In this document: piece after piece, positions 1 to 8,631 of the stretch | Layout: each line of letters begins with the position of its first letter | How positions within the stretch are numbered: the stretch's first letter is position 1 | Assembly: GCA_043783625.1 (NCBI GenBank) | Contig: JAYVZE010000224.1 | Coordinates: forward strand, 1 to 64,000 | Reading direction: 5' to 3' | Length of the DNA: 64,000 nt | Source: JAFDVL01 sp043783625 | GTDB lineage: Bacteria; Acidobacteriota; Blastocatellia; RBC074 | The notes under the pieces: generated by a model | The model's input: only the letters and a program-made list of their open reading frames with translations | The model's database searches: none | What the model was told of the DNA's origin: nothing | Program-made: the position numbers and the translations under genes

Positions 1-17
1 CCAGTGAACATAAGATG

Positions 18-1964
18 TTAGCGAAAGGTGACCTGAAGTTGCTCGTAATCACTCACGCCCTCCCGCAGCGCATAGGCTTTCTCGGCATACTCAGCCGCCA
101 GCCCCGGTCGGCCAAAGACGCTGTTGTGAATTGAGAGCATGCTCCAGGCATAAGAAAAGTCAGGGTCAAGCTCGACGGCGTGCCGATAAAGTTGAATCGC
201 ATCCACCAGCCTGCCGTTGAGGGTTTGTTCATAACCCAATGAGTAAGACTGAAAAGCTGCGAGCTTCTCCGTTGTTGTTTCTTCCAACTCCCTATCGAAT
301 TGTTGGATTGAACTCAGGGACTCACCCAGCTTCGCACGCAGTCGCGCCGCCGCCTGCGAGAGTGCCCGCAGCACTTGCTCCTTGCTCCTGGCCTCGACCT
401 GCTCAGTCTCAAGTGTCCAGCCGGTCTGCCCGTGGATGGCTTCGAGCGCGATGACATAATGGCTGCCGAGCGGAGCGATGGAACCGGCAATCAGTGCCTT
501 GAGGTTATGTCGCAGACAAATCTCCTGCGCGATCCGGGCCGTGACGCGTTCTTCGGGTGAGAGCTTCATCAGTCGTAATGTATGGCGCACTCGCTCTTCG
601 GGAAACAAACTCAAAAATGGCGTCTGTCGCAACTGAATCGCCAGCGCCTGCTTGAGCATTACGTCGAAGACCGGGTCGCCCGTCTTGTTTTCGAAATCAG
701 CCAGCACGATCAAGTCTTTTTCCGTCAGCACGGGTGGACGGCTTCGTGCAACCCAGTCAGTAATAGTATCTCGGACAGACGCCAGGAATTCGAAAGGCTT
801 GCGCACCGCGTTCGCCTTCAGGGGAATGTTTTGGCTGCCAGGATTGCCACCTGCAGACGGAAAAACTAATCCGAGTTTCGCCTGTAGCTCAAGCTGTTGC
901 TTCAGTTCTTTTAAATCGGTGAGCAAAGCTCTTGCCGTTTGATAACGGTCGGCCCGGTCTTTGCGCAGCGCCTGACCGATGATCCGCACAAAATCCAACG
1001 GCGTATCGGTTGCAACTTCAGTCACCGAGGGCGGCTCGTCCCGCAGGATGGCGGCAATTACTTCACTTGTCGTAGTTCCGGTGAACGGCGCACGACCTGT
1101 AATCATTTCGTAAAGCATCACGCCCAGGCTGAAAAGGTCAGTGCGGACATCCACCTTCTCGCCGCGTGCCTGCTCCGGCGACATATAGCGCGGCGTCCCT
1201 CTGACCACACCACTGTCCGTGCTCAGGCCAGCCACCATGGAGGGGGACTCAAGAGCCTGCGGCTCGGTCAGCTTGGCGAGTCCGAAGTCGAGTAACTTGA
1301 CAATCCCGTCGTGCCGCACCATCACGTTCTCCGGCTTGATGTCACGATGGGTGATCCCGGCTTCGTGCGCGGCGATCAGTGCGGCGGCTATCTGCACGGC
1401 GAGATCAATCGTTTCTGACACCGTCATTCGTTGTTCCGGCGCGTCCATCATTCGCTGGCGCAGCGTCTCACCCGCGACGTATTCAGTGACGAGGTAGTGG
1501 GTGTTTTCGACTTCGCCAATTTCGTGAATCGTGATGATATTCGGATGATTGAGTGCCGACGCCGTGCGCGCCTCCTGTGCGAAGCGCCACACCCTTTCAG
1601 GATCAGTCGTGAACTGCGCGGGCAATACTTTGAGCGCCACCTTACGCCCCAGCCGCGTGTCAGACGCCATCCAGACCTCGCCCATCCCGCCGGCGCCGAG
1701 TGGCGCGAGGATTTGATAGTGGCTAAACTGTTCGGGGATGGCGGGCCGGGCGAACGTGGCGGCGGCTTTTGCTTCGCGTTCGAGCGCCGGCACGGCTAGG
1801 AAATCAGGCGCGGCGGCGTGCGCGGCCAGCAACGCGGTGGCTTCGTGGTGCAACTCCTCGTTGCCCGCGCAGGCGACGGCTAGAAACGGTGCTCGCTCGG
1901 CTTCGGGGCGTTCGAGCGCCGCGTGATAAAGCTCCTTGATTTGTTCCCAGCATGCAGCGTCCAT
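18..1964 (-). CDS. Serine/threonine protein kinase with C-terminal TPR region, cut by an in-frame stop
   Basis: Membrane- or cytosol-acting Hanks-type kinase of the acidobacterial kinase/TPR kind. Residues 1-70 are the N-terminal region shared with the next kinase upstream. The kinase domain spans about 82-370: glycine loop GAGGMG at 90-95, VALK lysine K112, HRDIKPEN at 206-213, DFG at 226-228, then a YMSPEQ segment. A linker and TPR-like helices follow (SLGYEQTLNGRLVDAIQLY, then DPDFSYAWSML). The frame stops at TAA (18-20), yet the next codons read HLMFTG, which is what the family has after this point. The gene therefore looks like the 5' part of a ~900-residue protein broken by a nonsense change of a Tyr codon. 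It lies 12 bp behind the 997-aa kinase and is the last visible gene of the sigma/kinase operon. Kinase call is firm; the break is an inference. Confidence 0.88.
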   Translation of the reverse strand: MDAACWEQIKELYHAALERPEAERAPFLAVACAGNEELHHEATALLAAHAAAPDFLAVPALEREAKAAATFARPAIPEQFSHYQILAPLGAGGMGEVWMASDTRLGRKVALKVLPAQFTTDPERVWRFAQEARTASALNHPNIITIHEIGEVENTHYLVTEYVAGETLRQRMMDAPEQRMTVSETIDLAVQIAAALIAAHEAGITHRDIKPENVMVRHDGIVKLLDFGLAKLTEPQALESPSMVAGLSTDSGVVRGTPRYMSPEQARGEKVDVRTDLFSLGVMLYEMITGRAPFTGTTTSEVIAAILRDEPPSVTEVATDTPLDFVRIIGQALRKDRADRYQTARALLTDLKELKQQLELQAKLGLVFPSAGGNPGSQNIPLKANAVRKPFEFLASVRDTITDWVARSRPPVLTEKDLIVLADFENKTGDPVFDVMLKQALAIQLRQTPFLSLFPEERVRHTLRLMKLSPEERVTARIAQEICLRHNLKALIAGSIAPLGSHYVIALEAIHGQTGWTLETEQVEARSKEQVLRALSQAAARLRAKLGESLSSIQQFDRELEETTTEKLAAFQSYSLGYEQTLNGRLVDAIQLYRHAVELDPDFSYAWSMLSIHNSVFGRPGLAAEYAEKAYALREGVSDYEQLQVTFR

Positions 1965-1976
1965 AGCGATTCAACC

Positions 1977-4970
1977 TTACTGCTTGAGCAACCCCGTCCA
2001 GTTTTGCATCACCGTCAGCGGCGCGTTTGGCTCTGTCTCCACCACTGTGTTGATCAGAAACCGCTGCCCGTCAGCAGTCACGGCATAGGGCGCAAAGTTC
2101 TGAACCGTCCCGGCGCGGAACTCGAAGAGCGAGACTGCCGCGCTCGTCTCGAAGCTCTCGCCGCTTCTCACCGCCGCCGCCATCAGCTTCCCGTCTCCCG
2201 CGTAGTAAAACAACTCCCGCCCATCCCGCCGCCAGCGTGGATTGTTGCCTCCGCCGTTTGAAACCTGTCGCTTGCCGACGCCCCCGGGGAAGCTCTGCAC
2301 GTAGACCTCAAACCGACCCGACACATCCGAGGCGTAGGCCAGCCAGTGTCCGTCCGGCGAGAGCGTCCCCATAGTTTCATTAGTTTCCGTCCGTAGCACG
2401 GGGAACGGCTTTGCCTCGCCACTCTCAGGCACCGGCAAGAACCACACATCCGATTTCGTCTTTGGGTCGGTTTGATGAAAGATGATGAAGCGCCCGTCCC
2501 GCGACCAGTCGGTGGGAAATTGAGGGTGATCCGACTTCAGCAACACCGTCTCCTCGCCAGCGAGGCTGGCTGCCTTCTGATAGAGGTTCGACACTCCCTC
2601 CCGAGTCGAAGCCCAGACGATGCGGCTCCCGTCCGGCGCCCAGACGGGACTGAAATCATTCGCCGGATCGAAGGTGAAGCGCGCGGCGTTGTCCCCCGAT
2701 ACGTCATACAGCCAGAGGTCTAAGGTGCTGGGCTGGGGATCGAGGCGGTCGGCGATAAAACGCTTTTCGTCAGGGGAGAGCCAATGCTTGAAAAGACCTG
2801 CGGTCATGTCCAGCGAGTTGATTGGCTGACCGCGCCGATCCACCCAAAGGTATTGGCGACGCTGCCGCTTGAGGCTCGGATCAAAGACCAACACGCCGTT
2901 GTCAGAGACGGAAAAGGTGAAAATATTGCTGGCAATAAGATCACTCCCAACCTTGTCTGAGAGCGAGAATGGCTCGCCGGTTAACTCAAGCCGATGGGCG
3001 TCAAAGGGCTGGGCCAGCAAGGCGCCGTCGCGCCCGAAAACCAGCCAGCCGGCACCGCTGGCAGTGTCGCCGGGGACTGCGGCCACATACTTGATTACCG
3101 TGAAATCGTCGAGTAGCCGCCGCTTGACCTTCCCGTCGAGCGAACCGAGGTAGACCCCATGCGCCTCCTTCTGCCCACTCTGAATGCCGTAGAGGAAATG
3201 ATTACCATCCGGCAGAAACGTTGGGTGGCGATGAGTAATCTCCTGGCGTGCCTTGTCGAAGGTTGTCACCGGTGTGACTTCTCCGCCCGTTGCAGATATT
3301 CGCACCAGACCAGACGGCGGTGCCGGCACAAAGAGAATCACCCCAGCGCGGCTCCAGCAGGCGCTGCCTAAAGGGAGCGGTGCTTCGCCGAGCGTTTGTA
3401 CCGGCCCGCCTGCGACCTCGATCTTCTTGAGCAGACCGTCGGCGAAGAAGCCGATGAAGCGGCTGTCGGGCGACCAGAAGGGAAAGATCGCGCCTTGCGT
3501 GCCAGCGAGCGCCTTGGCTTCGGTTGAATCGAAAGCACGCACCCAGAGTTGGAGCTTGCCGCCAGTGGCCGCAGTGAAGGCCAGATGACGGCCATCCGGT
3601 GACATAGCGATCTGAACAAAGCTCGACTTCTCCGGAGGCAGGATGGAAAACTTCGCTACCCGTGCATCGGGTGTGGGCTGGCGCGTGAAGTATGACCAAA
3701 CGACCCCCAACAGCGACAGCGCCGCCGCGACGGCCCACGCCAGCCGTTCACGGCGTAGCACACGGGACTTGCCTGTCCTCTCTGCCACCACAGTCGGTTC
3801 CAGCCGTGAGCCTGATGAGCCTGATGAAATAGACAACGCTTCGAGCGCAAAGCTCAAATCGTGCGCCGACTGAAATCGCATCGCTGGTTTTTTCTCCAGA
3901 CAATGTCGCACGATATTTTCAATCTGCGGGCTGACCTGTTTGTTCACTACACACAAATCGGGCGGTTGTTCATTCAGAATCGCCGCCATCCTTTCTGCCA
4001 TCGAGGCCCGCTGAAAGGCTTTTTGTCCGGCGAGCATTTCATACAAAATTAGTCCGAACGAAAAGAGATCCGAGCGCTGATCTACGGACTCACCCCGCAC
4101 CTGCTCCGGTGACATATAGCCGACCGTTCCCATTACGATGCCTGGCGTAGTAATGGACGGAGCGAATGGGAGATGGGGAGAGGGGGCAACAGGGAATGGG
4201 AGCGAAGAGCAGTCATCGCACGCCGCATCACCCATTCCCACCATTTCCTCATCTCTCTTTTCCGTCAGCTTCGCCAGCCCAAAATCTAAAATCTTGACGC
4301 GTCCGTCATGCGTGACAAAAAGATTCTCCGGCTTCAGATCACGATGAACGATGCCTTTCTCGTGCGCGGCAGCGAGTCCGGCGGCGATCTGCCGAGCATA
4401 GTCTAGCGCAGTGCGTAGCGGCAGTACATCAGCTGTCTGCGGTGGCAACAGCGCACGCAACTCTCTACCTTCCAGCAATTCTGTGGCAATAAAATGAAGT
4501 TCCCCGGTTGGTGATGTGACTTGGCCAATGTCATAGACCGTCAGGATATTCGGATGATTGAGGGACGAAGCAGTTTGGGCTTCGCGCTTGAAGCGTTGCA
4601 GGCGATCCGGTTGCAACGTGTACTGCAACGGCAACGTCTTGAGCGCGACCTGTCGTCCAAGCCGGGTATCACGCGCCCGCCAGACTTCGCCCATGCCGCC
4701 CGCGCCTAGCGGTCCTAGTATTTCGTAATGCGCCAGTTGCCGGATTGGAATTGGTTGCTCTGCCGCCAAGGCTTTGGCTTCGAGTTCCAGGGCGGGCGTC
4801 ACGAGATATGCTTTTGCCTTTTCATCCGCTTCAAGCAAGGAAGAGACTTCAAGGTAAAGCTCTTCATCGCCAGCGCATTGCGTACGGAGAAAGGCAGACC
4901 GCTCTTGCGACGCACGTGCGTGCGCTTCGTGGTACAACTCATTGATATATTGCCATCGCTCAGGAGTCAT
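1977..4970 (-). CDS. Serine/threonine protein kinase with TolB/PD40-type beta-propeller
   Basis: Transmembrane kinase of 997 residues. The N-terminal ~75 residues match the start of the neighbouring kinase (W-x2-I-x-ELYH, CAGDEEL). The kinase domain follows with GAGGMG at 89-94, lysine K111 in VALKTL, HRDLKPEN, DFGLAKL and YMSPEQ. One membrane segment (LAWAVAAALSLLGVVWSYF) comes at about residue 410. The rest holds WD40-like PD40 repeats (MSPDGRHLAF, WSPDSRFIGF, FSPVWAPDGSRI, LSPDGHWLAY), presumably an extracytoplasmic propeller that senses a ligand or partner. The stretch between DFG and the SPEQ motif carries a Pro/Ser/Cys-rich insertion. It sits 22 bp downstream of an ECF sigma gene and 12 bp upstream of the second kinase, so all three are probably one operon. 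A GGAG precedes the ATG. Confidence 0.93.
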   Translation of the reverse strand: MTPERWQYINELYHEAHARASQERSAFLRTQCAGDEELYLEVSSLLEADEKAKAYLVTPALELEAKALAAEQPIPIRQLAHYEILGPLGAGGMGEVWRARDTRLGRQVALKTLPLQYTLQPDRLQRFKREAQTASSLNHPNILTVYDIGQVTSPTGELHFIATELLEGRELRALLPPQTADVLPLRTALDYARQIAAGLAAAHEKGIVHRDLKPENLFVTHDGRVKILDFGLAKLTEKRDEEMVGMGDAACDDCSSLPFPVAPSPHLPFAPSITTPGIVMGTVGYMSPEQVRGESVDQRSDLFSFGLILYEMLAGQKAFQRASMAERMAAILNEQPPDLCVVNKQVSPQIENIVRHCLEKKPAMRFQSAHDLSFALEALSISSGSSGSRLEPTVVAERTGKSRVLRRERLAWAVAAALSLLGVVWSYFTRQPTPDARVAKFSILPPEKSSFVQIAMSPDGRHLAFTAATGGKLQLWVRAFDSTEAKALAGTQGAIFPFWSPDSRFIGFFADGLLKKIEVAGGPVQTLGEAPLPLGSACWSRAGVILFVPAPPSGLVRISATGGEVTPVTTFDKARQEITHRHPTFLPDGNHFLYGIQSGQKEAHGVYLGSLDGKVKRRLLDDFTVIKYVAAVPGDTASGAGWLVFGRDGALLAQPFDAHRLELTGEPFSLSDKVGSDLIASNIFTFSVSDNGVLVFDPSLKRQRRQYLWVDRRGQPINSLDMTAGLFKHWLSPDEKRFIADRLDPQPSTLDLWLYDVSGDNAARFTFDPANDFSPVWAPDGSRIVWASTREGVSNLYQKAASLAGEETVLLKSDHPQFPTDWSRDGRFIIFHQTDPKTKSDVWFLPVPESGEAKPFPVLRTETNETMGTLSPDGHWLAYASDVSGRFEVYVQSFPGGVGKRQVSNGGGNNPRWRRDGRELFYYAGDGKLMAAAVRSGESFETSAAVSLFEFRAGTVQNFAPYAVTADGQRFLINTVVETEPNAPLTVMQNWTGLLKQ

Positions 4971-4992
4971 CAGAGTCTCCGGGTAGCTGCAA

Positions 4993-5562
4993 CTACTGGT
5001 GATTCAATTCACGGTAAAGCCACGCCCGCGCCACACTCCAATCGCGTCTGACTTGTCGCTCTGAGAGTTCCAGAACATGGGCGATTTCCGCTTCGGTTAA
5101 TCCGCCAAAAAATCGTAATATGACGATGCGGCTCTGCCGCAGATCCAGTTTGGCAAGTTCGTCCAGCGCATCATGCAGCGCAATAATTTCAGTGTCAGAT
5201 TGCAACGGCTCAAAGTCCGCGTGCGTCAACGAGACGCGCAGCAACTCTCCCCCATGTTTGCGATTCAGCCGACGGCGTGCGTGGTCAACCAGCACATGGC
5301 GCATGATGCCTGCTGCCAGTCCCACGAATTGCGCACGGTTTTGCCACTTGATGTTTTGCCAGTCAATCAAGCGGACATAAGCTTCATTGACCAGATCGGT
5401 GGCTTGCAACGAATGACCTTGACGTTCTTTGGACAAAAAATGTTGCGCCAGACGATGCAGCTCCGCTTCAATGAGCGGCACCAGTTGAGCGAGAGCTGCT
5501 TCATCACCCTGTCCCCAGGCTTGCAATAATTGCGTGATCTCATGCGACGGTTTTTCTATCAT
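4993..5562 (-). CDS. ECF-like RNA polymerase sigma-70 factor (TIGR02999 type)
   Basis: Sigma factor of 189 residues that would direct RNA polymerase to a dedicated promoter set. Region 2 is visible as LQATDLVNEAYVRLID followed by RAQFVGLAAGIMRHVLVDHARRR, and region 4 as LDLRQSRIVILRFFGGLTEAEIAHVLELSERQVRRDW near the C terminus. The QATDLVNEAY signature and short N terminus fit the ECF-like group common in Acidobacteria and Planctomycetes that lies beside kinases. It is the first gene of the minus-strand operon with two Ser/Thr kinases, and no anti-sigma gene is seen beside it. Phosphorylation-linked control by the kinases is therefore a reasonable inference, not something the sequence proves. 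Confidence 0.93.
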   Translation of the reverse strand: MIEKPSHEITQLLQAWGQGDEAALAQLVPLIEAELHRLAQHFLSKERQGHSLQATDLVNEAYVRLIDWQNIKWQNRAQFVGLAAGIMRHVLVDHARRRLNRKHGGELLRVSLTHADFEPLQSDTEIIALHDALDELAKLDLRQSRIVILRFFGGLTEAEIAHVLELSERQVRRDWSVARAWLYRELNHQ

Positions 5563-5864
5563 CGTCTGCGCTCCGTATTATGAAGTTGTAACTGAATTTC
5601 CCTGCAATCTAGCACAGTTACATTAGACAAAACAAATTATATTCGCAGGAATTTTCAGGTAGCATGTCCGCTTTTTCGTATCTTTTACGCCTTATTTAGT
5701 GAAGCCAAGCAGTCTGCAAACAACGTTCATTGACCAGCATAACAGCGGTCAATAACAAATTTCCTTTTGTTATAAGGAAGGATTGATGCAACCAGCTCAG
5801 CCATTGGCGGCGGCCCCGTGATGCTGAGCGTTATGCGGCGTTGCTCTATGAAAAGGAGACTCAA
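5563..5864. other. Divergent intergenic region between sigma operon and hydrolase gene
   Basis: About 300 bp without a credible gene. It must hold the promoter of the sigma/kinase operon on the minus strand and that of the hydrolase on the plus strand. Copy A of the three-copy leader repeat lies at 5664-5706. A GCATAAC at 5737-5743 is the reverse complement of GTTATGC at 5830-5836, giving a ~100 bp bracket. Confidence 0.6.
5664..5706 (+). promoter_or_regulatory. Leader repeat, copy A
   Basis: First of three near-identical ~44 bp sequences that precede plus-strand genes. All three share ATGTCC(G/A)CTTT, then CTTTTACGCCTTAT, then a T/A-rich segment. Copies A and C also share GTGAAGCC at the end. 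It lies ~160 bp upstream of the hydrolase start. It could be a shared promoter or operator, or a duplicated 5' region; no function is proven. Confidence 0.55.
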
Positions 5865-6581
5865 ATGACTACATTCGACAGCGGCGGAAACCCTATCCTC
5901 GTCGAGTTATTCCTACCTGCGGCGGTCGGATCGCATCCGGCAGTTGTCATAGCCTACGGCACCGAGGGACTGGGAAAAGGAATCACCCCCGGCCACGATG
6001 TAGGCGCGGCAATCCGGGGTTACGCGGAGCATTTAGCGAGCGCAGGATTCGTAGCACTGATTCCGCACTTCTTTGAGCGCACAAAGACGGATGAAGGTTT
6101 TCTAACGGTGATGCCTGTCTATGATGCGTCTCGTGCCAAATGGCTGGACACGCTCGGCGACTGCTTGAAATTCGCGGTCAGCCAGTCAGAAGTGGACAAG
6201 AAGATCAAGCCCGGCCTGCTCGGCTTTTCGCTTGGCGGGCACCTCGCCCTGCGTCAAGCGAAGATCAAGACGAGCATAGCAGTCGGCGCCGTAGTCGAAT
6301 TCTATGCTCCGATTTCTCAGTCGCCTTTCAATGGACTGGGAGATCATCTCGGCGACTTGCCACCCGTCCTGATTCATCACGGCGGCAAATCCGATCAGAT
6401 CGTCGAAAGCACGCAAAGCGATGAACTGGAGGTATTGCTGGGTAACGCCGGAAAAGTGAAAGGGGTTGACTACGAACGGCAAGATTATCCCAGCGAGGGA
6501 CATGGATTTACCGGGGACGACGCGATCAAGTTGTCGAAAAAGCTTACGGCTGACTTCTTCAAGAAACATCTCAGGTTATAG
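5865..6581 (+). CDS. Dienelactone hydrolase family protein (serine nucleophile)
   Basis: Predicted cytosolic alpha/beta-hydrolase of 238 residues acting on an ester or lactone whose identity is unknown. The nucleophile elbow is GFSLGG at 120-125 with Ser122, where classical dienelactone hydrolases have Cys. Asp177 (HHGGKSDQ) and His213 (SEGHGF) complete a plausible triad. The ATG at 5865 is chosen because AAAAGGAG lies 6-7 bases upstream; an upstream TTG in frame at 5841 overlaps that site and is rejected. It is the first plus-strand gene after the sigma/kinase operon. The leader carries copy A of a repeat found also before the lipase and first TPR gene. Confidence 0.9.
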   Translation: MTTFDSGGNPILVELFLPAAVGSHPAVVIAYGTEGLGKGITPGHDVGAAIRGYAEHLASAGFVALIPHFFERTKTDEGFLTVMPVYDASRAKWLDTLGDCLKFAVSQSEVDKKIKPGLLGFSLGGHLALRQAKIKTSIAVGAVVEFYAPISQSPFNGLGDHLGDLPPVLIHHGGKSDQIVESTQSDELEVLLGNAGKVKGVDYERQDYPSEGHGFTGDDAIKLSKKLTADFFKKHLRL

Positions 6582-6713
6582 CGGGCAAAATCGAAGCGTT
6601 GACGACCGTCGCGGCCACAGACTGCCGTACGGCGTCCCAATTTGTAATGTTTTGCCATTATTTGTCATACCAACATGAGGGGTGAGCGTGACAACCAAAA
6701 AGAAGAAAAGCCT

Positions 6714-7098
6714 ATGACAACATTCACGATTAAATTTGCCAGGCCACAAGGTGACACCATTGAATCTTACGGGCCAGACTTCAACCATCTTTTAGATCAG
6801 TTTGTTGGCGGGGCTGAGCAATGGGATACCAAAAAAAGCCATGGGCAAGCGCGTCTGCGCCAGTCCAATATTCAGGTACAACGATATGAAACAGGGCCGG
6901 AAATTATCGCTCTGTTGATCTCAACCTCGCCAGCCATCTTGAAGTCAATTGCGGTCTTAATCACGGACTGGGGGGGCCTTCAGAAAAAAAGAAGATAGAA
7001 CGGTAAAAATTACCATTGGTCAAAATAGCTTTGAAGGAATGGTTGCCGATAAAAAACAATTGAACCAAATCATAAAAGTACTTCAATCCAATCAATGA
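6714..7098 (+). pseudogene. EACC1-like small protein, interrupted by a frameshift
   Basis: The open frame from the ATG at 6714 ends early at TAG 6996-6998, just after a run of seven G (6970-6976) and seven A (6984-6990). In the +1 frame the sequence continues with protein-like content (RTVKITIGQNSFEGMVADKK, then QLNQIIKVLQ) to TGA at 7096-7098. Joined, the product would be about 127 residues: a beta-rich N terminus, a hydrophobic helix (IIALLISTSPAILKSIAVLI), then a beta hairpin and a final helix. That order is like the effector-associated constant component EACC1, an adaptor-type domain found near bacterial conflict systems; this resemblance is from memory and tentative. A one-base indel in either homopolymer, in nature or in the assembly, would explain the break. 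Confidence 0.5.
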
Positions 7099-7112
7099 AA
7101 AATTAGCTTGAG

Positions 7113-7138
7113 TGACCCGAACGTGACGTTCGTGGTCA
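7113..7138. promoter_or_regulatory. Inverted repeat just upstream of the DUF1304 gene
   Basis: TGACC-c-GAACGT-g-ACGTTC-gt-GGTCA. The inner 13 bp are a perfect palindrome about the central G, and the outer 5 bp also pair. It ends 17 bp before the ATG at 7156. No T-run follows, so an operator is more likely than a terminator. Confidence 0.45.
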
Positions 7139-7155
7139 GATAAAAGGAGCAACAA

Positions 7156-7515
7156 ATGACAAGCATCGCAAATCTCTTCGTTGGGCTGGTAGGCCTTCTG
7201 CACATCGGCTTTCTGATCCTTGAAATGTTTTTCTGGGACAAGCCTTTAGGTCTGCGGGTTTTCGATATGAAGCAGAAGCAGGAGTTCGCTACTGCCTCAA
7301 AGTCCCTCGCTGCGAATCAAGGACTTTACAACGGCTTTCTGGCGGCGGGCTTGTTCTGGGGACTCAGCCTTGGCACTGCTGGAACCTCAATCAAGATTTT
7401 CTTTTTGAGTTGTGTCGTCGTCGCTGGCGTGTTTGGAGGTTTAGGGAAGCGAGTGATCCTGCTGGTGCAAGCCCTCCCTGGTGCTGTCGCACTTGTTTTG
7501 GTGTGGCTGTCTTGA
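7156..7515 (+). CDS. DUF1304 family membrane protein
   Basis: Small inner-membrane protein of 119 residues with four hydrophobic segments (SIANLFVGLVGLLHIGFLIL; YNGFLAAGLFWGLSLG; IKIFFLSCVVVAGVFGGLG; VQALPGAVALVLVWLS). The N-terminal segment ending in LEMFFWDKP and the QGLYNGFLAAGLFWG stretch are typical of DUF1304, a family of unknown function. The ATG at 7156 follows AAAAGGAG at 7142-7149. It lies behind the broken EACC1-like gene and ahead of the lipase, each with its own leader, so a common operon is not certain. Confidence 0.9.
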   Translation: MTSIANLFVGLVGLLHIGFLILEMFFWDKPLGLRVFDMKQKQEFATASKSLAANQGLYNGFLAAGLFWGLSLGTAGTSIKIFFLSCVVVAGVFGGLGKRVILLVQALPGAVALVLVWLS

Positions 7516-7583
7516 GGCTGATTCCGGGCTTGATCGCGTTGCATTAGCAGATAAGCCATATTCGTGGGAATTTCTGACGCATC

Positions 7584-7627
7584 ATGTCCACTTTCCCCTA
7601 TCTTTTACGCCTTATATTTGGTGGTGC
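7584..7627 (+). promoter_or_regulatory. Leader repeat, copy B
   Basis: Second copy of the repeat, ~90 bp upstream of the lipase ATG. Similarity to copy A extends upstream as well: both have ATATTCG, then GGAATTT, before the core. The right end differs (GGTGGTGC instead of GTGAAGCC). A GTGGTGCGC stretch just after it recurs upstream of the first TPR gene at about 8745. Confidence 0.5.
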
Positions 7628-7716
7628 GCAACGACAAGCCGAAAAAATATGAGCGTGAAAGCGGTAAAACCTAACTTTTCAAGTGCGCTTGAGCAGAAGC
7701 GAGGAAGCTTCAATTG

Positions 7717-8619
7717 ATGTTAAATTTAACGCAACACATTACGTTACCTGATGAGGGGTATCCTTATTTTGAAAAATGGAGCGAGCATCCGTTTCGTGCC
7801 GACGCTCCTGATTTTTCGTGGGTGAATGCCTGGCGTTTAGCGGAAGCTTCGTTACTGGCTTATGGAGACAAAGACTTTGCCACAGAGAAATTGAAAGCCA
7901 TCCCGCTCACCCGTGAATTCATCTCGAAAGAAAGTGCGCAATACCATTTGCTCTACAATGATGAATTCGTCATTGTGGCTTTTCGCGGGACTGAGTTTCC
8001 GAAGCTTAACCCTGAAGATTTTGAAGCACAACTCAAAAGCATGTGGGCGGATGTTGTTGCCGACTCACAAATTTGGTTGGAAGATTTTGAGGGCAAAGGC
8101 AAAGTGCATCACGGCTTTTATCAGGCTTTTCTTAAAGTCAGCAAAGAGCTTGAGCACCATTTGGAGAAGCTCGCCCCTCGCCCCGTGTGGTTCACCGGAC
8201 ATAGCATGGGCGGCGCCTTGGCGACTTTAGCCAGTGTCCATTTCAATAACCAGCGGCTCTACACCTTTGGTTCACCGGTGGTAGGTGACGCGCAATTCGC
8301 GCAATTTGCGCCGCGCAATCATTACCGCTTTGTGAACAACAACGATTTCGTCGCCAATCTGTCACTGCAAAATTTCGCCTTCCCACAGCGCTGGCACAAC
8401 TATGTTCATAGTGGTCAGGAAATGCGTTTCGATAGCAACGGCAACTTAATTACGAATGCGACGGTTGAAGGCTTTGCCGCACGCATTTTGGGCGCGATCA
8501 AGCAACCCTTCACAGCATTGGGAAATTTTATTTTCAAGCATGAAGTGACGTTGCCGATTGACGCTTTTAACGACCATGTGCCGAGACATTACGCGGAAAT
8601 CATTCAGAAAAAATTATGA
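7717..8619 (+). CDS. Class 3 lipase family protein
   Basis: Predicted triacylglycerol or ester hydrolase of 300 residues with the Lipase_3 fold. The VIVAFRGTEF strand-loop at about 86-94, GHSMGG with nucleophile Ser163, GSPVVGD (probable acid region) and a late His in DHVPRHY are all visible. No signal peptide or membrane segment is evident at the N terminus, so it is either cytosolic or leaves the cell by a non-Sec route. The ATG at 7717 is preceded by GAGGAAG at 7701-7707; a TTG directly before it is an unlikely start. Copy B of the leader repeat lies upstream and copy C directly downstream. Confidence 0.9.
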   Translation: MLNLTQHITLPDEGYPYFEKWSEHPFRADAPDFSWVNAWRLAEASLLAYGDKDFATEKLKAIPLTREFISKESAQYHLLYNDEFVIVAFRGTEFPKLNPEDFEAQLKSMWADVVADSQIWLEDFEGKGKVHHGFYQAFLKVSKELEHHLEKLAPRPVWFTGHSMGGALATLASVHFNNQRLYTFGSPVVGDAQFAQFAPRNHYRFVNNNDFVANLSLQNFAFPQRWHNYVHSGQEMRFDSNGNLITNATVEGFAARILGAIKQPFTALGNFIFKHEVTLPIDAFNDHVPRHYAEIIQKKL

Positions 8620-8631
8620 AACGATTTGATG

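Noticed and set aside
5737..5836. GCATAAC ... GTTATGC bracket of 100 bp resembling an integron attC site before the hydrolase gene
   Set aside because: The outer words pair, but each breaks the RYYYAAC/GTTRRRY rule at one position, no paired inner L boxes are found, the corresponding words at the third leader copy do not pair, and no integrase is present.
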